From Tetraselmis striata (Eukaryota > Chlorophyta > Chlorodendrophyceae > Chlorodendrales > Chlorodendraceae): a stretch of 64,000 nucleotides of DNA. A program made the translations under genes and the position numbers. The notes under the pieces were generated by a model. It had not been told where the DNA came from, made no database searches, and worked only from the letters and a program-made list of their open reading frames with translations. Below, in pieces: positions 44,901 through 57,800 of this stretch (within the stretch, counting starts at the first letter, position 1; each line of letters opens with the position of its first letter). The stretch is from positions 62,001 through 126,000 of the forward strand of contig VCJN01003596.1 in NCBI GenBank assembly GCA_006384855.1. The letters are read 5' to 3'.

Positions 44901-47900
44901 GGTCATCGCAGCCCGGCGCGCAACCGCCCTCGCCCGGGGACGCCCTCACCGAGCTTGTGACCCAGCTGGCGGCGAGCACGCTGCAAGACGCCATGACACC
45001 GGAGGGTCAGCAGCGTCGACACCGTGCCTCGTCATCGACGGATGGCGGCACCCTGTCCGACGAGGAGGTGCAGCAGCTGCGGAAGGTGGTCGGTCGGCTG
45101 CTGGGCGAGCGCGACACGGAGGCGTCCAAGGCGGAGGCGGCGGTCGTGCAGACAGCCCAGCTCCGCCAGCACATCGACCAACTGGAGGCGCGGCTGGTGC
45201 TGCTGGCGGGGCAGGCGTCGGAGGCTGGCCGCGACGCCACCTCCGCCCGAGCCGAGGCGGACGCGACGTTGGCGCGCCACGAGGCGACCTTGGGCCAGTT
45301 GCGCGCTGTGCAGGGTCAGCTGGCGACGGTGCTCGACTCGCGGGGATCCTTGATGGTGGAGTTGAGGCGCACCGAGTCGGCCGCGGAGGCTGGTTTCGTC
45401 GAGTTGTCACGTCGACTCTCCGCTGAGGCGGCCGCTACGGCCCCCGCGCTCTCGGAGGTGCGCGAGCTCGCCGCGTACCTGCACGCGCGGAGCGACGTCC
45501 TCCTTGAGATGGCCGGCGTTGCCGCGCTCGCCGACAGCAATATAGCAGCCGCCCCCGAGCGCTCTACCACCGCCGCGAAACGGCTCTCCGACATGGCCGC
45601 CACCCTACGGGCCGGCAGCGAGCGAAACCCCAGAACTCCATCGACCACGGGCAACGCGGTCGACGCCGGCGAACTTCCGCCCGAAACGTTTGGAGCTTCG
45701 CTGGGACGCGCCATGGAGGCGGTCGCCGGCGCGGCAGCAGCGCAGCGCCACTTGGCTGCCGAGCTGGCGGACGCAACCGCGCGCGGCCTCCAAGCTCTGG
45801 CGCCCCTGCAACGACTGTTGCCGACAATGTCGCCGCATCCGCCAGGCTCCATCACGCCACCTTCCGCTCCTGAGGGTCGCATGCAGGTCATGATCTCGCC
45901 TCAAAGCCCGGGGCGCGACATCGGAAAAGGGCCACAGCCCGAAGCGCTTTCGGCTAGTTTTCGCGATGAGCTCGCGTCGGCGGTGTGCCTCCCAAATGCA
46001 GCCACGCATGCGTCGGATGCCGAGCTTTGGGCGGCGCTCGTGGGTGATGTCAGCGATGCGCGGGCGGAGCTGAGTTCCGCGCGGATGCGGGCCGCTGGCG
46101 ATGATGGTTCCGAGGAGTCTTTGTCGGGGCTTGCCGCCGCGGTGACGGGCGACCTTGAGGCGTTGCTGCGCTCTGTGCTGCGCCTGCATCGGCTGTCTCA
46201 AGCGGGCGAGGGCGGAAGCGCGCGCAGCAGCCGGCGCAGCACCGCGGAGAGCGTGCAGTCGGGCTGCGCTGAGGGCGGGCTGGAGGCGGCACTGGCGTGG
46301 CTGGAGGCGCAGCGGAGCGCTGTCGCGGTGGGCAGCATCGACGTGGCCGCGGACCTGGAGCTGCTGAAGCAGCGGCTGGTAGAGGCGCAGGTGGACAACC
46401 GCACGCTGGCGGAGGAGGCGCTGCACTGGAAGGCTGCGGCGGAGGAGGCGTTGGGGGAGGGCGCTGACTTATTGCCGCCGCCCTCGTCTCCACGTCACCC
46501 GCTTGAGTACCCCTCTTCCGCATCCGGCGCCCAGCCCCACGCAATCCGGGAGTCAGCAGAGCCACCCGCTGAGGGCTCTGCGCCATTCTCCCCGGGAAGC
46601 AGTCCCGACGAAGTGCCACGCCTGCGGGCAGAGGTGGATCGGCTGCGGCGTGACGCTGAGGCAGCGACCGAGGCAGCGCTCCTGGCGGACGCGGCAGCCG
46701 AGGAGACGCGCCGCGAGGTGGGGCGGCTGAGGGAGGCGCAACTGGGGGCAGCGGTCACGGATGGGCGCGCGGCGGCGGAGGCGATGCGCGCGGAGCTGGC
46801 CGGGGCGCTAGAGGCGCGTCGGGCGGCAGCCGCTGACGCGGAGGCGCTGCGGGGGGCGCTGCGGCGGGAGCAGGCTCAGGCGCGCGCGCTGTTTGCGCAG
46901 CTGGACGACCTGGAGGGCGAGGCGCAGGCAGCGCTGCAGGTGCAAAGATGACCCCCCTCCCCCCTTCACTCCCCCACCGTTCACGAGCGTGGGCACAAAG
47001 GCGGCCACTGCATGCGCAAAACAACAGGATGGACGGAGATGACACTTGTGGAAGCACGGCCCTGTGCAACTGCATCTTTCCAGAACAAAGATGCGCACGT
47101 GTGAAGTGCCGGTCCACCCAGGCTGAATTTCACTCTGCCTGTGCTTTCATCCCTCCCTCACAGGCACTCGGCACCATTGGAGCTGCGCCAGGATTCCTGC
47201 GGGAACTCCACCAGGTGCCCCTTCCCGTCCCCCCTCCGCCGTCCTGGCCGCCTCTAAAGCCGCGCTACATGTGGTGGCCTTCTGCGACCCTGCCTACTAA
47301 GCTCAGCCGCTATTGTTGTTGCGCAGGAGCTGGGCCGCGCCAAGGCCAGCATCAGCGACGGCTGTGTGGACAATGTGGAAGGGGATGTGCGGCGACAGGA
47401 GACGGAGCGGGCGCTGCGCCACGAGCTGGCTGCCACGAAGGCGTCCCTGGCCGAGGCAAAGGAACTACTGCGGGCGCCGAGCAGGGCAACGCAGGGGGTG
47501 GAGAGCGAGGGCGGGGAGGGGGAGGAGGAGGAGGCGCTGGCTGAGCGGCTCAACTCGCGGCTGGAGCACCTGCAGGGGCGCGTGCTAGAGCTGGCGGGCC
47601 AGCGGGAGGTGCTGGCCGGACGGCTGGCAGAGGCGCAGGCAGCGTACCTCGGGGTGCTTGACGGTGCGGAGCTGCTGCTGGAGCTGCTCAAGCCGGCGCC
47701 GGGCGCGGAGACGGAGGCGGCGGAGCTGCGCGCGGCGGCAGGCCAGCTGCGTGCGGACCTCGCCAGCCTGCTCTCCCTCATCAACGCGCACACCAACGCG
47801 GGCGACAGGGTGAGAGGCGATGGCGCGTGGGTGCGCCTCCCGCCCCCCCCCCCCCCCCTTGCCGCCGGTGCTGCAACCCTCGTAGCTCTCACCTGATGGC

Positions 47901-48810
47901 GCCCGCACAGCATCATCCGGACAACTGTTGCGTCAACCGTGCAATGCTCGACCTCTCAGCAAGCGCTTCATGCTCCGAAACCATAATACCGCCTGCTTCA
48001 CATTCTCCCAAGCCACAACACTCACACAGCTGCTCCTGAGTGAGTGCAATCCGATTATACCATATGCCCCGAAAGCACTGTGTCAACATATAGATGTTCC
48101 GAATCCACACAGCCCGCTTCGATATGCCAAATGCTCCGAAGCCCAAATCACATGCTCTGAAACAACAATGCCTAAACCACTGGCAATGTGAATCTATAAC
48201 CTCGCACACATGACGCCCCACAAGCATAATGTCAACCATGCATGCTCCGAAACCACACCGCCCATTTCAAATACTCCGAAACCTAATCCCCTGAGCTTGG
48301 CCGGTGCTCTTTTCTGCCTGCCCTCTTCTGGTGCTCGTAAAGTTTTCAGGCTGGGTGCGTTGCGGCTGGGGCGGTGGCATGGCTATCCCTCCAGTCTCAC
48401 ACCGCACTTCTCTACTCCCCTGGCAGGCGGCCAACGCGGAGGCGGAAGCGCGCGCGGATCGTCTGATGTCGGAGCGCGACCAGCTGCGGGCGGAACTGCG
48501 GGATATGCGGCAGGAGTTGCGGGGGCTGAGGGAGGAGCTGGCCCAGGCCGGGGCGGCCAACTCGGCAGCCGCGCTGCACCGGGAGGCGGAGCTCGCGCAG
48601 GCGCTGCAGGTGGCAAGAAGTGGCCGAGCTGAGGCGGAGCGTGCGCTCGAGGCGGCGCGCGCGGAGGTGCGGTCGGTGCAGTGCATGGTCCCTGCTGGAT
48701 GGGCTTTTGGCAAGGCCAAATGGTCTGTGCGTGCATGTCAACTTTCAAACTTTAATACGGCATTCTTTTTCTTGTCTTGAAAAATGTCTTGTCAGAGTTG
48801 AGGAATCTGT

Positions 48811-48874
<64 letters not shown>

Positions 48875-51800
48875 TAAATGGAGCTGTAGGTGGTCTACGG
48901 GAGGGAGACAAGTTTTGCGGGACAGCGTGAGAGCGACCTCACATCATATAGGTGTAGGTGCTTTACCGCGCCCCAACCTGGGTGAACCGCTGAACCCAAA
49001 ATGACGAAAGGATGATCGGAGTGCACCTTCCATATGTGAGGGATGATGCCGTCCACACATTGCAAGACAGTGAACGCGCCATATCGTTCCCAGGGGCTGA
49101 CTGTGGCAGGCAGTGTCCCTAGGAATGCTCTTGCTGGCGACTAGGTTGGCGGGGTGCGTTTGTAGGTGTGCGCTGACGGCGGTTGCGCGGATGCCCCCCC
49201 CCCCCCCCTTTGTTGCCGCAGGTGGTTCTCCCCGCAGATGAGGACAGCAGCCCTGCCACCTCGCCCCGGAGCGCCATCAGCGCGCAGCGCCACCACAGCA
49301 TGGCGCGCAGCCGCTGGGTGCGCGCGGGTGCACGCGTCATGGGAGACCTCGCTTCGCGGCGTGCGGCGCAGCAGAGGGCGAAGGCGGAGGCCATGCGGGC
49401 CGAGGTGCGTGCCAGTATCGCTAGTGCCTGACTGCCAATAGCTTGTAAGATTGCTTATCTGTATCTTTTGGCTTAATTTCATGCCTTTTAGTAGCACGCG
49501 CCAGCAATATCTTACACCTGGATGGCGATACACCAATATCAGCACTGTGAGGGGTGTCAAATACATGAGGCTGCGAGTGGTTGAAGGGCATCACCGAATC
49601 CTCGAAATGGGGTAACTTCTGACGTCAACTGGTATCAATTTGACCATCATACAACTTGACCTATTATAGAGGAATTATAGATAGATAGAGGTGGGCGAGC
49701 GATGACCCGCCCTGCTGCCGCACCAGATATGTACATCTACATGTGCATATGTATATGTATGCGCATACATATGTATGTATGTATGTATGTATGTGTGTAT
49801 GTATGTATGTATGTGTGTATGTGTGTGTGTGTATTTATGTGTAGCGTTTTTTTATTTGTGTATGTATGTGCGGGTATGAATATATATATGACCGCATGCC
49901 GCGCAGGTGGACTCGTTGCGTGAGGAGCTGGGCCTCCTGAAGGAGACGCTGGCGGCAGCGGACCGCGAGCTGGGGGACAGCATCGCTGAGGTGGCGCGCC
50001 TGGAGGCCGAGGTCGCCCGGCTGCAGGCTGGCGGGGGACCGGCAGGCGACTGGAGCGCCCTGGCGGTGCCGTCTCCGGATGGAGGCCGGCGCAGCGAGGC
50101 CCCGGCCGCCCACCCGCTACTGCAGTCCGGCCAGGATGCCAGACAGGCGGCAGAAGAAGGGCACGACAAGCTGCGGGCGGAGTTGCGCGCCGCGCGCTCC
50201 ACCATTGAGGAGCTGCGGGCGCAACTGGCGCAGGCACGGCCCGAGGCGGCTGAGGTGGAGTGTATCCGCGAAGAGCGCGACGCCGCGTATCTGGCGGTGC
50301 GCCCCCCAGCCTCCCCCCGGCCCAAGCGCAGCGCATTGCCCACCCGCTGCCCGCGCCCCCGCGTGAGCATGACACCCCGGGAACGAGTAAGAACATTGCG
50401 AATAAGAAGTCGCCATACCTGCCACAAGTCACATCTAGGCGAAACAAACCCGGAACTACATCGAATGTTTCCATAGCTTGTATGCAGGTTCAGTTTGGAG
50501 TTTTATATACAACGGGCTCTTATTGGAGCGCCGGCACCCCTAGACAGTTTCATCAGCTACTTATCATGAGCAAACCAACACGCCGCTGCCGCTCCTGGAT
50601 GGCATGTCGTCCCAGGCGGCGCGCCTGCGGGAGCGCATTCGCAGCGTGGCTCTCGCGGCCGATGCAAGCGGGCTCCTAAAGGGCACCGCCCCAGGGAGCG
50701 GCTCCGGGGACGAGGAGGAGGAGGACCCCGAAATGAAGCTTCTGCAGGAGCTTGAGGCACTCCCCCCCCCCCCCCCCCCTCCCAATCCCCGTTCTCTGGT
50801 TCAGCCCTTGCGCACTAGTAGTCCTGCATAAAAGCCACTCCGCGCATATGATGACTGTCCCATGAGGAATTGGTTTCGGAGCATTCAGTGTAGGCATCGT
50901 CCGACATTCGCGCATTGTGATCTTTGAACATATAGTGCGGGTACTGCGGTTTCGGAGCATTTCGTGCAGGTGTTGTGGTTTCGGAGCAGAAATACAGGCA
51001 GTTTCGGTTTGGGTTAGGGTTTCGTACCAGTGCTGCCAGAATCCCAGAGCTGAGTGGGCAGCGGTGCTTATCGGCGCAGGCGGCACTGAAGAACCTCTCC
51101 AGCAGGTCCGCCAAGGCAAGTTATCCTGCCATCCCTCCCAAAGTGACTCTTCTGGACTACACGACTCCTTGCTAACCCACCCTTGACACCACCCGTGATG
51201 TGCAGGGGCGGGAGGCGGCTGCGTCAGACTCGGCGGCAGCAGACATACGCCAGCTCCGCGCGCAGTGCGAGGAGCTCCGTGCAGGAGCGCAGATGGCGCT
51301 GCGGCTGGAGGGGGAGCTGGCGCAGGCGGACACGCTGGCGCGGCGTGCGCGGGTGCGGTCAGCCGCAGCACTCACGCGCCTCCCGCATGCACGCATCTAA
51401 CTCCCAAAATGGCACCGACTTGCGGGTGTGTATGCCCGGACGACGCTGTGCTTATGCTTTTGTTTGTGGCTGGGACGGGGCGGCGCGTCTTATCTCTGTG
51501 TTCTGCTGGCCTTCGTGGTGGATGCGGGGCAGGCGGAGCGGGATTCCCTGGAGGGCCAGCTTGCGGCGGCCCAGCGCGCGTCCGCCGTCGCTGCCAGCGA
51601 GCTTGAGGCGGCCCGGGCACGCATCGTCACGGCGGAGGCCAAGATTGCCAAGATGGAGGCCGTGAGCCCCCTCCCCTCCCCTTTGACCCCCCTCTTCTCC
51701 CCACTCCCCTTCCCATTAGGACACGGGTACTGGCGCATCTATACAAACCCGGAAAATAAGCCTGTAGGGTCGTTTATGTCAGACGTTAAAGAAGTTTGAA

Positions 51801-54800
51801 AGGGTGCGATTCGTCTCTTACGTTACGTCTCTTGCGTTGACACGTAAAACCCCACTTGAGGCTCTGCTCTCTCCCACTCGGGAGGTGCTGGTGCATGTGC
51901 TAACTTGTCTGTGACCAAGCCATGCACTGAATGGATGTGCGGCTGGCTGGGCGCCTCCGGGTGGTGGGTGGGTGGGGCCGCAGGTGTTTGCGGAGGTGCA
52001 GCAGCTGCAGGACGGGCTGCGGGCCGCGCTGGAGGGCGCCACCCTGCGGGAGGGCCGCGTCGCGCAGCTGCAGGCGCGCCGCCACCCGCCACCCTGTCAG
52101 CTAGCAACCAGTGCTTGCTTGCCACTGCCTTGCGTGCCATACACCGGGGCCGTCGTCTCCCCTGCCATGGAGCGTCCCGTCTGTGCTGCTGCATGCTCGA
52201 CGCTGTGGGCCTCCCCCAAGGCTCCGAGCCATAGAACTTTATTAAACAATGACTGCTATATGAAGTAACTTGACAGTTGAATCAGCGATGCGTCGATTTT
52301 TCAGAAAATTTTAAAAGAACGGGATCTATATCACTGGCCTACAGTTCCATGAATTGCATTGCCAGCGCTTTGAGGTACCAGCAGCGAGCGTTTGCATTGC
52401 CAGCGCTTTTTTTTAAGTACCAGAGTTTTTTTTCATTAATACCAGCAGCGAGTAGCGAGTACCAGTACCAGTACCAGTACCAGTACCAGTACCAGCAGTA
52501 CCAGCAGTACCAGCAGCGAGTACCAGTACCAGCAGCGAGCGTTCGCATTGCCAGCGCTATGAAGTACCAGAGTTTTTTTTCCCATTACCAGCAGCGAGTA
52601 GCGAGTACCAGTACTCATAGCCTCCCAACCGTGAGATCGTAGGTAATCGGACGGCTGAGTAATTAAGGACCGTGGGTGGGTGGGTGGGCGGGTGGGTGGA
52701 TTATAGTACTTAGTAGTACATTACAGTAGATAAGCGCTTTAGTCATGCACCTATAGGCCCAATCCGCTGCACTATACGGGTACCCGTACGGCAATAAAGC
52801 TCACCGCCGAAAAATCGACGCTTCGCTGGATAATAGTACGTACGGCGGTACCTATTACGGTACGTGAGAGTATGCGGCATGTCAGGGCTTCGGTTCCCAA
52901 AGCAGTTCCTACAACAGTTCCTACCCAAGTTACCGAGGTTAAAGCCATACGCGAGCAGTAGGGATATTTAAGCGGAAAAGTGTAGAAAAGTGCCTACTTG
53001 TGATTATATATTTATATGGATGTCACGTCATCGCCATCATCCTCACCCTCACCCTCAACGCCCCCCCCCCCCCCCCCCCCCCCTCCTCACCTCGTCTTGC
53101 CTCACCTCCAGGGGTTGGCCGGCCGAGCCCCCAGCAGGTGCTGATTCTCCCGCCTTTGCTGGTCCCGGTGCGCAGGCTCAGCTGGCAGACGTCGTGGAGG
53201 CGCTCCACAGCGCGCAGCAGCGCCGGCAGTCGGACGCGCACACGACGCCGCCATCGCCCTCGCCGCCGCCGACAGCCCGACCACCGCCGCCGGCTACACA
53301 GTCTCCACCACCGCCGCCGCCGCCACAGCCCCAGTTCGCCCTGACCGCACTCCCCCGCACCGCGGACTTCTCCTTCCCGGCGGCCACTACCCCGCAGGCG
53401 CGCTCGAGTGTGCGGTCAGCCGCCCCCGACAGTGAGGCTCCACCTACGCACGCGTGGCCGCCGCCGCCATCACCGCCGGTGTCCGGGCAGCAGCGCGCAG
53501 CTGCCGCGCCGGAAGTGAAGCTGGTGTGCTGCCTGCGAGAGGCGGTGGCTGGCCACCACGGCGGGCCAGTGTCGGTGGAGCGGGTGAGTGGGGGAGGGAC
53601 CTGCGTGCATGTCCTGGCAATGCCTGCGCGATGATACCGTGATACATATGGCGGAATCATTATGAAACCGTTGGTCGCCTACATATGTGTGTGTGTGTGT
53701 GTGTGTGTGCGTCTGTGTTTGTAGGTAAAATTATTTACAAGTACACCGATGTCCGTAGATATCGCAGTATATGTATGCATATGTCACATCGCAACCATAA
53801 TTTTGCGTGATAATTACGAAACAATATATGAATATGTACCTGTATTTGTAACTATGTGTCACTCTCTAACCGTTTCGCGACGATTCCATGCTTAAATGTA
53901 CCCATTGTTCCAGCTATACATCCGCAGCATCAAGCAGTGCTCACCCCTCAGCACACATGTGGCCCGGCCCATCACCGATGTGCGCTGCCCCCAGGTGGGC
54001 CCCTTGGCGGTGCGCATCACGGACTCTGCCAGCGGCGAGTGCCACACGGGGCGCTACCACGCGGTTTGGGGGCCGGAGGCCGACGGCGCGGTGGGCGCCG
54101 AGATGGCGGCGGCGGCGCGCTGCTCGGTGGGGGGCGACACCGTCATGCTGCTGGCGGCGGCGGCCACCCATGACCCAGCGGCGGAGCTGCTGGCGAGTTG
54201 CCCCCCTTTCCCCCCCCTTTTATGCCACTCGCCTCTCCCCTCAACCGCAGCACTACCGCCCGGAGTGACAGACAGCATAGTACGACAGTGAGCAGTTCAT
54301 CGCAGTCCCAGACTCCCACGCGAGACGCGTTGCCTTCTTACAGTACACCCTTTACTTTATTCAGCAGTCAGTGTAACCCATGCTCCGTAACCATACATGC
54401 CGCCTTCATGGCATAGAATGTACCTCGCTGAAAGTATGCCTTACCCACAACAAATGCTCCGATACCACAACATCCAGGCGCAATGCAGCCCAAAATGCTC
54501 CGAAACCATATTCCTCTTGGACACATAGATCCAATCCACTCCCCCTCCCCCTTGGAATGCCTGTCCGCGCGGATGCCTTCCGCCCTCTAACCTGTTGCTA
54601 TCCGTGAAGAAGGTCCTGCTGAATGGGCTGATGGCAGAGCGTGTGGCTGATTGGATGCGGTGGCAGGTGGCGGGCGGTGTGGGCGGCCTGAGCAAGCTGA
54701 CCGCGCTGTCGGAGGCGCTCTTCAAGGACCTGTACCAGCTGCCGCATGTGCACGCCTGGCAGGTGAGCCCGCTGCTGCCCCTCCCCAGCCAACAACCCCC

Positions 54801-57800
54801 CCCCCCCCCCCCCCCCACCCACCCTTCCCCGGGGGGTTGAACGTGCCTCATAATGAAGCATTGCGAAAGTCAAGCTGCTCGCCGTCACTCAATTTACCGA
54901 CGGAATTAGTGTCTGTGTGTCACGTTGTGGCTGACTTTCGTACAGCCCCTACACTGTCTGACATTACACGCCCACACTTACCCAACTCGAGCAAGTCCCA
55001 TTCCTCCTGTGACTTTTAGGGTTTGGGATTAAAGGTTTTAGTTCTTAGAGCCCTGAACCTGTCCGGACTGGCCGCTTTGCACCCCCCCCCCCCCTCTCGC
55101 GCGCAGGTGCATGTGAGCGCCGTGGAGGCGAGCCCAGCGGGGCTGCTGGACCTGCTGGACGCCAACGCGCGGGACGGCGCGGCTGGGGCGGTGCTGCCGG
55201 GCGGAGCGCCCCGCCACGGAGCCCAGCCGGTGCGTTCTGCACGCAGCATGCCCCCCCCCCCCCCCCCCCCCCCGTGCTTCAAGCTCATCCCACCGGAAAG
55301 CACTGAGGTTGCTTCTCGCGGAGGAGGGTGTATGGAACCTCGCGGGGCAGCAGCCGCCCGGCTCGCCGCCGCCTTTGTTTCCATCCACCCGCCCCCAGTG
55401 TTTCCAGCGGCCATTTTTCATCCACCCGCCTTTGTTTCCAGCGGCCGCGCCACAGTTATGTGATGGGCGCCCCCGGCCATGCTCCACCATAGCAACCATG
55501 GAGGGCCAGTTCGGCTCAGCACGCCCGGGGGGCGAAGTCTTTGGTGCCGCTGTGGTTACCTACGGGCAGGCGGCCCCCAGTTGCCACTACTGGGCGCAGC
55601 TGATGCAGGATTTTTATTCGCGGCGCGACGCCATACACTTCCCCACATAATAATGAATAAAAAATAGTGGCGAGGAAGGTATGTGAAAAATTCAGGGGCG
55701 GTGCTTGGGAGGGGGGGGGGGGGGCAGTGTACACCACATGCAGACGCCCGCCGTCATTTGGGATGATTGGGCTCGTCGGACACATTGCTGTTGTTTTGAT
55801 TAGTGCCGACCGTGCAGGTGAGCGCACGGGAGATGCGAAGCGCCGCGGAGACGGAGGCGCTCGCGCGGGCGGTGCTGCGGCCACAGAGCAGGGAGGCGCG
55901 CTCCGGCCACGTGGCGCTCTGCCTCCGCGTACAGGTGCAGAGCGCCCCCCTCCCCTCTCTTTCCCCAACAGGTCTGCATTAAGCGGTCAGAGCTGGAAAA
56001 CGGCACTTTTATCTTTGCGAGAGTCAACGATCAATGCTTTGACGCGGGCTGATTTTCAATTCTCGAGGCTCCAATGATGGATTCAATTTAAACTTCGACT
56101 TTGGTGAAAGATCGCGATTCGGTCCGACTCGCCTCATTAATCAAGGAATAGGAGCTGGAAACAGTGGGTGGATGGAGTGCAGGCTCCACTTTATGGGGAA
56201 TCTAGAACTCGATGCATTGGTGTTTTGCTGATCCGGATGGAGCATCTGACATTGGTACCTTCGGCGGATACGTAACGCAAACCCTTGATACCCCCCGCCC
56301 TACAACCCCCCCCCCTCCCCCCCCCCCCCCCCCCCCCCGCAATAAAAGCACTAAGTCTCCGCCGGGGAGAGGCGCCCAATCATTCGGCTCAGGGCAGACG
56401 CCACCGTGCAGCGCTCTTCTTCCGGAGTGGCTGACGGAGAGGCTACCTGCGTCCTGCAGGTGACGGACATCCGGGGGCGGCAGAGCTGCGGCCACCTGCA
56501 CCTCGCGACGCTCGGCATGGACGGCGCGGATGAGGTGGGCCTGCCCGCAAGGAGGCCCTCCGTTCGCCCACTGGGCCCCCCCCCCCCCCCTTTTGACCGT
56601 CCCCCCGCAGACAGGCGTGCCGTCAACAGGTTCTCAGGGCTTCGCATGATGTCGATTCCCCCTCTCGGGGCAAAAAGAGGGGGAAATTTGCGGCGGGGTC
56701 ACCCAGACTAGTACAAGCATGTCAGCATGCACAAACCATCAATATCACACAGTTTTTTTCATCTGAACCGGAAGAATGTTTCATCATGCTAGGAATCCAA
56801 TCAAAGGGTGCGCCAAACGCTCTCTCTCTCTCTTTGCACGCAGCGCCCGCCCGCCGACTTCCACCGAGTGCAAGCACTCCGACCCCGGGAAGGCCACCGT
56901 GCGCCTCCACCCACCCGCCCGTGTTACTCGCTCGACTTCTGCACCCTTCACCGCCTCGCACTGCTTCTGCCCTTCCCGCCCCCTCCTGCCCCTCGGCCTG
57001 GCTGGCAGCCGGCCGCCTCGCAGGGGCTAGCGAGCGGCTGGCGCGTGTCGAGCGCGCGGCAGCTAATTTACTCGCTGGAGGCGGCGTGGCTGGGCCTGCA
57101 GCCGGACGGCCCCCCGGACGCGCCGCCCGGCGACCCCGCGGAGCTCGCCCAGCTGCTGCAGGTAGTGCCTATGCCAGATATGGGCAAACCGGCCATTCGA
57201 GCTGGCCCATGTCCCATGAAATCAGCAAACAGCTGCATGAACTGTGTGTATGGCATACCCGCCTACCCGTGTGACCTATGTATGTCAAGCTCTGCCTCTG
57301 GGTGGCGACTCGGCGATGAGAACACCGCAAATAAACGCCCGTCCTACCTGCCAGAGGTCAAATGCAAACAGACGTACCGAGAACATGCAGCGAACGACGT
57401 TCCTGTAGGTGACACGCGTGCTCAACTTTAGGCGTAGGCAACGGGTTGTAGAGGTGCCCCAGCAGCCTTATGTTGTCACCTCAGGCACCAGGTTGTGCTG
57501 CATGCGCGTGCCCCAGTTGTCATTTCGCTGGACAACCGGAGTTCTGCACATCCGTAGTTGGCTTTGCTGTCACCTGTGGATGTCTTGAATCCATGATCAC
57601 ACAGTAGGTGGCGCCCACCGGGCCCATGTCCCCCTGGGCAGGTTGTACGAGGAGTGGTATAGGTGGCGATGTGATGTTGGGAGCATTTTCTACGAGAACA
57701 CGCCCTCCCCTCGCAGCTCGAAATCAGAAGAAAATCATCTTGGATTCACTACGAAGTTCTTGTCCAAGTGTCGGTACCCGGATTCTGGGAGCAAAAGTAC

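Noticed and set aside
44458..45426. 322-codon ORF, Arg/Gly/Ala-rich
   Set aside because: Shadow frame of the 731-codon exon of the giant gene, which has the regular heptad pattern and fits splice phases.
55501..55650. Segment reading FGAAVVTYGQ as a possible kinesin P-loop (FAYGQTGSGKT)
   Set aside because: The residues after YGQ do not form GXXXXGKT, and the segment lies after the exons that correspond to the P-loop region and the LEIYNE region, so the order is wrong.
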